Origin: an uncultured Prevotellaceae bacterium
GTDB lineage: Bacteria; Bacteroidota; Bacteroidia; Bacteroidales; Bacteroidaceae
Assembly (NCBI GenBank): GCA_947306845.1
Contig: CAMZHP010000074.1
Span: 1 to 12,281 of the forward strand
Direction: 5' to 3'
DNA length: 12,281 nucleotides
Position 1 is the stretch's first letter; each line of letters begins with the position of its first letter. This document shows, in pieces, positions 7,901-12,281 of the stretch. The position numbers and the translations under genes are program-made. A model generated the notes under the pieces. It saw only the letters and a list, made by a program, of their open reading frames with translations, was not told where the DNA came from and ran no database searches.

Positions 7901-8178
7901 AGTGCTGTCTGGCCGCCAAAAGCCAACAGGATGCCGTCGGGGCGCTCCTTCTTGATGATTTCCGTGACGAAATGTGGGGTCACTGGCTGGAAATAGACTT
8001 TGTCGGCAATGCCCTCACTGGTTTGAATCGTCGCGATATTGGGGTTCACCAGCACACTCGAAATGCCTTCCTGACGCAATGCCTTCAGCGCCTGTGAACC
8101 AGAATAATCAAACTCGCCGGCCTGACCGATTTTCAGAGCGCCGCTCCCGAGCACTAATACCTTTGATAGCTTGTTCAT
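4945..8178 (-). CDS. carB: Carbamoyl-phosphate synthetase large subunit, eukaryote-like (CAD/CPS1-type) sequence
   Basis: A 1077-residue synthetase subunit that makes carbamoyl phosphate from bicarbonate, ammonia and two ATP for pyrimidine and arginine synthesis. The two homologous halves are evident: KIGQAGEFDYSGSQA at 16-30 against RIGSSVEFDWCSVNA at 570-584, GGQTALNCG at 88-96 against GGQIPNNLA at 642-650, and ATP-grasp metal-binding ends IEINARLSR at 292-300 against IECNLRASR at 839-847. Residues about 400-555 form the oligomerisation region and about 945-1077 the MGS-like allosteric domain. No glutaminase domain is fused, so it needs a separate CarA, which is not adjacent. I chose the ATG at 8178 (MNKLSKVLVLGSG): a longer frame begins at 8235, but it lies within or upstream of the promoter-like boxes and its extra 19 residues are not family-like. 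Several stretches match the human CPS1 pattern better than E. coli. Confidence 0.97.
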   Translation of the reverse strand: MNKLSKVLVLGSGALKIGQAGEFDYSGSQALKALRQEGISSVLVNPNIATIQTSEGIADKVYFQPVTPHFVTEIIKKERPDGILLAFGGQTALNCGTELYLNGTLEKYGVQVLGTSVEAIMNTEDRDRFVRKLDEVGLKTPVSHAVENMDDALKAARKIGFPIMIRSAYALGGLGSGLCSDEAAFKEIAESAFTFAPQILVEESLKGWKEIEFEVIRDANDRCFTVASMENFDPLGIHTGESIVVAPTCSLTDDQVAMLQELSIKCVKHLNIVGECNIQFAFNAQTNDYRIIEINARLSRSSALASKATGYPLAFVAAKIALGYTLDQIGEMGTPNSAYVAPSLDYMICKIPRWDLTKFAGVSRLIGSSMKSVGEIMSIGRTFEEMIQKGLRMIGQGMHGFVGNDHTKFENLDDSLANPTDLRIFAIAQALEEGYSIERIEELTKIDKWFISRLKRIVDLKQKLMEYNRLEDLSDDFLQEVKAAGFSDFQIARFVLKPQAGNMERENLQVRRYRQSRNIVPAVKRINTVASEHPELTNYLYFTYNTPPIHDISYYKNEKSVVVMGSGAYRIGSSVEFDWCSVNAINTARNLGYKSIMINYNPETVSTDYDMCDRLYFDELSLERVLDVIELEQPRGVIVSMGGQIPNNLAMKLHRQGVPILGTSPVNIDRAENRDKFSAMLDKLGVDQPAWRALTSFEDIKEFVAEVGYPVLVRPSYVLSGAAMNVCYDDEELHRFLDMATEVSKDYPVVVSQFMQDTKEIEFDAVADKGEIVEYAISEHIEYAGVHSGDATMVFPAQHIYFSTIRQIKKISRKIAKELNISGPFNIQYLAKNREVKVIECNLRASRSFPFVSKILKRNFIETATKIMLDVPYNRPDSSEFDIDRIGVKASQFSFARLQNADPVLGVDMSSTGEVGCLGDSMEEALLNALIATGYRLPDAKNHPAILMSSGGAKGKVDLLEPAQLLQQNGYRIYATAGTAKFLQDNGVSATTVLWPDEEGDNNVMDMIAAHQFALIINVPKNHTKRELTNGYRIRRGAIDHNIPLMTNVRLAKAFIMAFCAMSENDIPIKSWQEYNS

Positions 8179-8232
8179 GACTAAATGATGTGATTTTATA
8201 CTAAAAAATGGTTGTCCTTTCCAAATCGGTGG

Positions 8233-8250
8233 CAAAATTACACAAAAATA
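8233..8250 (-). promoter_or_regulatory. Candidate carB promoter -7 elements
   Basis: On the - strand two neighbouring matches to TAnnTTTG occur: TAATTTTG (8240-8233) and TATTTTTG (8250-8243). No clear TTTG -33 box is found at the expected distance for either. Transcription from these would start near 8237-8226 and give a carB leader of about 50-60 nt to the ATG at 8178. Confidence 0.4.
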
Positions 8251-8342
8251 TCAAAAGAAACGACATTATTATAGTTTTTTGATGAAATAAATGATATTAT
8301 TCCACCAAAGTAAGAAATTTGCTTACAAGCATGACGAAATGG

Positions 8343-8374
8343 ATGAAAGATGAAACTTGAAATATGAAAGATGA
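8343..8374 (+). repeat. Short direct repeat, 21-nt period
   Basis: ATGAAAGATGA is repeated exactly at 8343-8353 and 8364-8374, and the second copy runs on into a GATGATGATGA tract. It lies mid-spacer between two divergent promoters. It could be slippage-prone simple sequence or a pair of protein-binding sites two helical turns apart; nothing decides between them. Confidence 0.4.
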
Positions 8375-8433
8375 TGATGATGACACAGTCAATATTTTTT
8401 TTCAATTGTCATACAAATAATTATTGTTTTTCT

Positions 8434-8463
8434 TTTGTTCTTAATTCTTTTTTTTTAACTTTG
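8434..8463 (+). promoter_or_regulatory. Promoter of the rubrerythrin gene
   Basis: TTTG at 8434-8437 and TAACTTTG at 8456-8463, 18 nt apart, fit the Bacteroidota -33/-7 consensus in both boxes. Transcription would start near 8470 and leave a leader of about 46 nt, rich in A and T, before the ATG at 8516. This is the best promoter match in the window. Confidence 0.65.
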
Positions 8464-8515
8464 CTCTCAGAAGTTTTGTTGTTAACACTATTTTTTCACA
8501 AGAACACTAAAGATT

Positions 8516-9073
8516 ATGAAGAAAAAATTCATTTGTACCGTTTGTGGTTACATCCATGAGGGTCCGGAACCACCAGAGAGATGCCCCATCTGTAAGGCAC
8601 CTGCTTCAAAATTCAATGAGGTAGTTGAGGGCGAGGAGCAGCCATTCGCCACAGTACATGAGTTGGGCGCTGCCCGCAAGGAGGGTGCCGACGAGGAGAT
8701 GATCAAGGACCTGCTCAACCATTTCAATGGTGAGTGTGGTGAGGTGGGTATGTATCTCGCAATGAGCCGTCAGGCCGACCGCGAGGGTTATCCCGAGGTG
8801 GCAGAGGCTTTCAAGCGTTATGCCTTTGAGGAGGCAGAGCATGCTGCCAAATTTGCAGAACTGCTTGGCGATGTGCTCGGCGATACTAAGAGCAATCTGG
8901 AGGCCCGCATCGCAGCAGAGCGTGGCGCCTGTGAGGACAAGTTCCGCATCGCCCGCAATGCCAAGAAGGCCAACATGGATGCCACCCACGACACCGTGCA
9001 TGAAATGGCGAAGGACGAGGCCCGTCACTGCGCAGGTTTCGAAGGACTCTACAAGAGACTGTTCAAGAAATAG
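8516..9073 (+). CDS. Rubrerythrin with N-terminal rubredoxin domain (reverse rubrerythrin)
   Basis: A 185-residue cytoplasmic non-haem iron protein that reduces hydrogen peroxide in anaerobes. The rubredoxin iron site comes first: C7-x-x-C10 and C23-x-x-C26 within residues 1-36 (family style CxxCGYIHEG ... CPICKAP). A ferritin-like four-helix diiron domain follows, about 55-185, with probable ligands among E73/E76, E106-x-x-H109, E135 and E168-x-x-H171. The classical protein of Desulfovibrio has the opposite order, with rubredoxin at the C-terminus. The gene stands alone: its own promoter lies upstream, a strong hairpin terminator begins 15 nt after the stop, and carB is divergent. The electron donor is unknown; no NADH-oxidoreductase gene lies nearby. 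Peroxide-responsive control is usual for the family, but no operator is visible. Confidence 0.95.
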   Translation: MKKKFICTVCGYIHEGPEPPERCPICKAPASKFNEVVEGEEQPFATVHELGAARKEGADEEMIKDLLNHFNGECGEVGMYLAMSRQADREGYPEVAEAFKRYAFEEAEHAAKFAELLGDVLGDTKSNLEARIAAERGACEDKFRIARNAKKANMDATHDTVHEMAKDEARHCAGFEGLYKRLFKK

Positions 9074-9087
9074 GTCTTTTGAATATC

Positions 9088-9118
9088 AATAAAGGTGCTC
9101 TTGAGGAGCACCTTTATT
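9088..9118 (+). terminator. Intrinsic terminator after rubrerythrin
   Basis: AATAAAGGTGCTC (9088-9100) and GAGCACCTTTATT (9106-9118) form a perfect 13-bp stem with a 5-nt TTGAG loop. The A-rich left and T-rich right arms act as the tail. It separates the rubrerythrin gene from the peptidase gene, so the latter should need its own promoter. Confidence 0.85.
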
Positions 9119-9141
9119 AATATATATATGTATAGGAAATC

Positions 9142-9171
9142 ATGTGTTTGTATCATCAACATCTTATATGA
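9142..9171 (+). other. Nine-codon open frame overlapping the peptidase start
   Basis: ATG at 9142 opens a nine-codon frame (MCLYHQHLI) whose TGA stop (9169-9171) overlaps the ATG of the peptidase gene (9168-9170) as ATGA. That arrangement is typical of translational coupling. It may be chance in a 50-nt leader, and no promoter with both consensus boxes is seen upstream. Confidence 0.2.
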
Positions 9172-11483
9172 GACGTAGCATTTTATTACTATTGGCCTTT
9201 GTCGCCATTTTTTGCCACGCCCAAAGAGTCAGCAGGCAACAAGCAGAGTTGAAAGCCATGACTTTTATGAAGGACATAGGCATACATGTGGAGAAGGGTG
9301 TTTCCACAGCTTCTTTGTCGCCCCTTACCATCAAGCAAACACCTATTTCCGCAGGACATGCGCCCATCTATGTTTTCAATGCCACAGACGGCAACGGTTT
9401 TGTCATCGTCTCTGGTGATGACCGTACAGAGGAGATCCTGGGGTATGGCACCGACTGTCAATTTGATGAGAAAAGACTCAGTGAGACCATGAAAGCATGG
9501 CTGACTGATTACGCCAATCAAATTTCTGACTTGCAGACAGGTCATATGAAAGCAGCACCAATGAAAGTGAGCACTCACAAAGCCATTGGTAAACTGATCA
9601 CCACACAATGGGACCAGGGAGATGCCTCCGCTACAGGGGATGCCTACAATCAATTATGCCCCACTATAAATGGAATGCATTGTGTCACGGGCTGTGTAGC
9701 TACAGCCATGGCCCAGATCATGCGCTACAACAAATGGCCAACGAACAATTGCAGTCAGATACCTGCTTTTACTTCCAATGAAACGCTCGGAGAGCTAAAA
9801 GCCTTACCCAGGTTGAAATTCGACTGGAACAACATGGTCGACCGCTACGACGAAGGACAGACGGCCAATGAGTGCAAGGCTGTAGCACAGTTGATGCAGT
9901 ACTGCGCTCATTCCCTGAAGATGGACTTTGGCCTCAATACCTCGAACGCAACACTCATTGAAGTCGCAGTGGCCCTCAGGTCCTATTTTGACTATGACAT
10001 CAACACTCGGCATGTAAGTCGTACAGACTACTCGGCAGAAGGATGGGACAATTTGATATACAGCGAGATCAACAATGGAAGACCCGTGCTTTACACTGGG
10101 ATGAATTCTGGAGGTGGCCATGCCTTTATCTGCGACGGTTACGACGGCAACGGCTTCTATCACATCAACTGGGGATGGGGTGGCTACTGCAATGGATATT
10201 TTAAACTGTCTATCCTCAATCCCATGAGAGGCGGCACAGGAAGTAGCATTTCCAACAGTGGTTATTCTGAAGAACAATCCGCCATAGTAGGCATTCAAAA
10301 GCCCACGAATGCAAAAGATGAGATGCGCACGTTATCATTGAAGGAATTCACGCGTGATGGACACACCATCACCGCCAAATATTCCAACCGTACAGGCCTT
10401 TCTGGCACCTTCGACTATGGCTTTGCCTATCAGGATGCCAATATCGGTGGAAACTCTTACAACATTAGGAAAATCACCGACACTTTCGAACCATTGAACA
10501 TGCGCTCCGTCGTGCTTGACCTCGAAGCTCTTTCCCTCAGCGACGGCACATACAATTTTTATCCTTACACCATCCTTTCAGGTTCAGGATGGTACCACAT
10601 GATTTGTGACTTTAAAATGTATTATGAGGTGACTTATCTGAATGGACAGGTGTCAAAAATCACCTATCATCCTGTGGGGTCTCTGGTCATCAACAGTCTC
10701 GAATGTGTAAGCAACCACATTGTCAGCCAACCCCAGGAAATAAAGATGACCATCAAGAATGAAGGCGAGGAATACAGTGGCCTGTTCTATCTTTTCGCCT
10801 CTAAGTCAAACGACAAAGGTGAATTTATCGACAAGGTTTGCCTGCCCATAGAATCTGGAGGTGTAGAACAGACTTCGCTCTATTTCACACCCAATTCTAC
10901 CGGCAAATGGAAAATATGGCTTGATATCAAGGAAGACGGTTCGTCAGGTCTCTCTCCATGGGAAGTGGATATCATCAATCCTCCCACGACAAAATCTAAT
11001 CTTCAGATTGTATCGTATGAGATCATTCCGAGCACAGATGCTGTTTTCAAGGCCAAGATCAAGAACAACAGCAGTAGTGCTGGTTATTACATGCCTATCC
11101 TCTGCTATGTGTTTGAGGGCTCCAAGACCTATAACATCGCTTATCAGAAGACACGCAACCAGAGTATCGCTCCTGGTGCGACCACAGACTTGGAATTCCG
11201 CTTTGAGAGTCTGGAAATGGGAAAGACCTACTCTGTGCACATGAGAAACTATATCAACCATCAATCGAGTGAGACAGAATGGTTGGGCAACAGTTATAAG
11301 TTCACAATCAACAAAGAAGGAGATCCGACTACGGATGTCATCACTTTTGACATGCCACCGGCAGAACCTATGAATATTTATTCCCTGTCGGGCGTATTGC
11401 TCAGGGAAAAAGCCACATCGCTTAAAGGCCTGCCCACAGGCATCTACATTATAAATGGGAAGAAAGTAGTGGTGAGGAATTAG
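9168..11483 (+). CDS. Secreted C10-family (streptopain-like) cysteine peptidase with Ig-like domains and T9SS-type C-terminal domain
   Basis: A 771-residue exported peptidase. Residues 1-18 are a signal peptide (MRRSILLLLAFVAIFCHA). A streptopain-type inhibitory propeptide spans about 20-135. The C10 catalytic domain spans about 136-370 and keeps its machinery: HCVTGCVATAMAQIM with nucleophile Cys176, GGGHAFICDGYDG with His318, and HINWGWGG with Asn334. Three beta-sandwich segments follow (about 380-500, 503-600 and 605-705). The end, about 731-771, reads IYSLSGVLLREK then KGLPTGIYIINGKK, like the C-terminal sorting domain of type IX secretion cargo. I chose ATG 9168 because a GTG frame start at 9144 only adds residues ahead of a good signal peptide. 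It likely acts at the cell surface or outside on host or dietary protein. It lies alone between two terminators; streptopain relatives are virulence-linked, but no role is shown here. Confidence 0.93.
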   Translation: MRRSILLLLAFVAIFCHAQRVSRQQAELKAMTFMKDIGIHVEKGVSTASLSPLTIKQTPISAGHAPIYVFNATDGNGFVIVSGDDRTEEILGYGTDCQFDEKRLSETMKAWLTDYANQISDLQTGHMKAAPMKVSTHKAIGKLITTQWDQGDASATGDAYNQLCPTINGMHCVTGCVATAMAQIMRYNKWPTNNCSQIPAFTSNETLGELKALPRLKFDWNNMVDRYDEGQTANECKAVAQLMQYCAHSLKMDFGLNTSNATLIEVAVALRSYFDYDINTRHVSRTDYSAEGWDNLIYSEINNGRPVLYTGMNSGGGHAFICDGYDGNGFYHINWGWGGYCNGYFKLSILNPMRGGTGSSISNSGYSEEQSAIVGIQKPTNAKDEMRTLSLKEFTRDGHTITAKYSNRTGLSGTFDYGFAYQDANIGGNSYNIRKITDTFEPLNMRSVVLDLEALSLSDGTYNFYPYTILSGSGWYHMICDFKMYYEVTYLNGQVSKITYHPVGSLVINSLECVSNHIVSQPQEIKMTIKNEGEEYSGLFYLFASKSNDKGEFIDKVCLPIESGGVEQTSLYFTPNSTGKWKIWLDIKEDGSSGLSPWEVDIINPPTTKSNLQIVSYEIIPSTDAVFKAKIKNNSSSAGYYMPILCYVFEGSKTYNIAYQKTRNQSIAPGATTDLEFRFESLEMGKTYSVHMRNYINHQSSETEWLGNSYKFTINKEGDPTTDVITFDMPPAEPMNIYSLSGVLLREKATSLKGLPTGIYIINGKKVVVRN

Positions 11484-11486
11484 TAA

Positions 11487-11524
11487 AATCGACAAGGGTG
11501 CCCTCGTGAGCACCCTTGTCGATT
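11487..11524. terminator. Strong bidirectional terminator between the peptidase gene and pgk
   Basis: AATCGACAAGGGTGC (11487-11501) pairs without mismatch with GCACCCTTGTCGATT (11510-11524), 15 bp around an 8-nt loop. It begins 3 nt after the peptidase stop and lies 18 nt from the pgk stop. The - strand continuation is T-rich, so it suits pgk transcripts as well as the peptidase transcript. Confidence 0.85.
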
Positions 11525-11542
11525 AATATGTGGTATTCTTTG

Positions 11543-12281
11543 TTATGCCTCAATAGCTGCCACACCGGGAAGCACCTTGCCTTCGATGGCCTCGAGCAGA
11601 GCGCCGCCACCAGTGGAGATATAGCTCACTTGGTCGGCCATGCCAAACTTATTGATGCAGGCCACGGAGTCGCCACCACCAATCAGAGAGAAAGCACCAT
11701 TGGCTGTTGCCTCAGCAATAGCATCGGCGATGGCTTTGGAGCCACCAATGAAGTTGTCGAACTCAAACACGCCGGCAGGACCGTTCCAGAGGATGGTCTT
11801 GGCATCCTTGATAGCTGCTGCAAAAGCCTCGCGGGTCTCAGGACCAGCATCCAGACCTTCCCAACCCTCGGGGATGTCGTTGGCAGGGCATACCTGTGTG
11901 TTGGCGTTGTTGTCGAAAGCATCTGCTGCGATGCAATCGGTGCCCAGCACGAGATTCACGCCATTCTCCTTGGCCTTTTTGATTACCTCAAGGGCGACAT
12001 CCAGTTTGTCAAGCTCACAAATGGAGTTGCCGATGTTGCCACCCAATGCCTTGGCGAAGGTATAGGTCATACCGCCACAAAGGATCAGGTTGTCCACCTT
12101 GCCGAGTAGGTTCTCGATGATGCCGATTTTGGTGGAGACTTTCGAACCACCCATGATAGCGGTGAACGGGCGCTTGATGTTGCCCAGCACATTATCAACA
12201 GCAGTCACCTCTTTCTCCATCAGATAGCCGAGCATCTTGTGATCCTTGTCAAAGAACTCATCGATGACAGCTGTGGAGGCA
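11543..12281 (-). CDS. pgk: Phosphoglycerate kinase, C-terminal part (5' end outside window)
   Basis: A cytoplasmic glycolytic enzyme that transfers phosphate from 1,3-bisphosphoglycerate to ADP, making ATP and 3-phosphoglycerate. About 245 codons of a protein usually near 400-420 are present. The frame continues past an internal ATG at 12235 to the window edge, where the residues [10 protein letters not shown] precede [11 protein letters not shown], as in other bacterial Pgk near the end of the N-terminal domain. The nucleotide-binding domain shows [40 protein letters not shown], the [13 protein letters not shown] loop and the ending [19 protein letters not shown]. The stop TAA is at 11545-11543. 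The gene converges on the peptidase gene across a shared terminator. The usual substrate-binding residues of the N-terminal domain are not visible here. Confidence 0.97.
   Translation of the reverse strand, partial: ASTAVIDEFFDKDHKMLGYLMEKEVTAVDNVLGNIKRPFTAIMGGSKVSTKIGIIENLLGKVDNLILCGGMTYTFAKALGGNIGNSICELDKLDVALEVIKKAKENGVNLVLGTDCIAADAFDNNANTQVCPANDIPEGWEGLDAGPETREAFAAAIKDAKTILWNGPAGVFEFDNFIGGSKAIADAIAEATANGAFSLIGGGDSVACINKFGMADQVSYISTGGGALLEAIEGKVLPGVAAIEA

Larger units (their letters stand above)
8179..8515. other. AT-rich divergent intergenic region between carB and rubrerythrin
   Basis: This 337-nt stretch carries no convincing gene. It holds the carB promoter candidates near 8233-8250, the rubrerythrin promoter at 8434-8463, and in between a purine-rich patch (8341-8382) with an 11-nt direct repeat ATGAAAGATGA at 8343-8353 and 8364-8374 followed by a short ATG-triplet run. 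A 62-codon frame that begins in this patch runs into the rubrerythrin gene in another frame and is low-complexity, so I do not call it. No riboswitch or operator palindrome is recognised. Confidence 0.7.

Noticed and set aside
8179..8235. 19-residue N-terminal extension of CarB from an upstream ATG
   Set aside because: The extra residues are not family-like and the region overlaps promoter-like boxes; MNKLSKVLVLGSG at 8178 matches the family start.
8371..8559. 62-codon + strand frame entering rubrerythrin
   Set aside because: Low-complexity sequence (phenylalanine/leucine rich from AT-rich DNA), it spans the rubrerythrin promoter and overlaps that gene in another frame.
9119..9135. Short TATATA tract after the rubrerythrin terminator as a promoter
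   Set aside because: It does not match the Bacteroidota TAnnTTTG element and has no paired -33 box; TGTGTTTG at 9143-9150 is only a partial match.
9144..9167. GTG start for the C10 peptidase
   Set aside because: It would add MFVSSTSY ahead of a complete signal peptide; the ATG at 9168 is preferred.
11516..12109. 197-codon + strand open frame opposite pgk
   Set aside because: Antisense shadow of pgk, whose protein motifs are unmistakable.
1..12281. CRISPR array, transposon ends, phage genes, tRNA or rRNA
   Set aside because: No regularly spaced repeats, transposase-like proteins, phage-type proteins, cloverleaf or rRNA-like sequence were found on reading both strands.

Overview
The window reads as ordinary chromosomal DNA from a member of the Bacteroidales, most likely Prevotellaceae (Prevotella or a sister genus). 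The evidence is Bacteroidota-type promoters (TTTG ... TAnnTTTG) with no Shine-Dalgarno sequences, a streptopain-like C10 peptidase with a KGLPTGIYIINGKK-type C-terminal domain, an N-terminal-rubredoxin rubrerythrin, and a rhamnogalacturonan-acetylesterase-like SGNH hydrolase typical of pectin-using gut or oral Bacteroidota. The genus assignment is an inference from protein style, not a database match.

Left part (1-4807, + strand): a Fur-family regulator, adenylosuccinate synthetase (purA), histidyl-tRNA synthetase (hisS), a secreted CE12-like esterase and a GNAT acetyltransferase lie head to tail with overlaps or gaps of 1-2 nt, so they probably share one transcript from a promoter just upstream of fur. 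A possible divergent promoter at 90-121 points off the left edge. Two hairpins in 4808-4944 separate this run from the next gene.

Middle (4945-9118): carB, the large subunit of carbamoyl-phosphate synthetase, is on the - strand and appears monocistronic, with no carA next to it. Its sequence follows the eukaryotic CAD/CPS1 pattern more closely than the E. coli pattern. It is divergent from a rubrerythrin gene across a 337-nt AT-rich spacer that holds a promoter candidate on each strand. Rubrerythrin ends at a strong terminator.

Right part (9119-12281): a secreted multidomain C10 cysteine peptidase on the + strand, bracketed by two strong hairpins. It converges on the 3' two-thirds or so of pgk (phosphoglycerate kinase, - strand), whose 5' end lies outside the window.

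Most genes are housekeeping: purine and pyrimidine synthesis, tRNA charging, glycolysis and peroxide defence. The accessory material is the esterase with an apparent pectin-methylesterase remnant at its C-terminus and the secreted peptidase. I found no CRISPR array, transposase, phage gene, tRNA, rRNA or defence system, and nothing I would call an undescribed system. The best leads are the truncated esterase fusion, the eukaryote-like CarB without CarA, the altered metal-site residues of the Fur-like protein, and the related hairpins flanking the peptidase gene.
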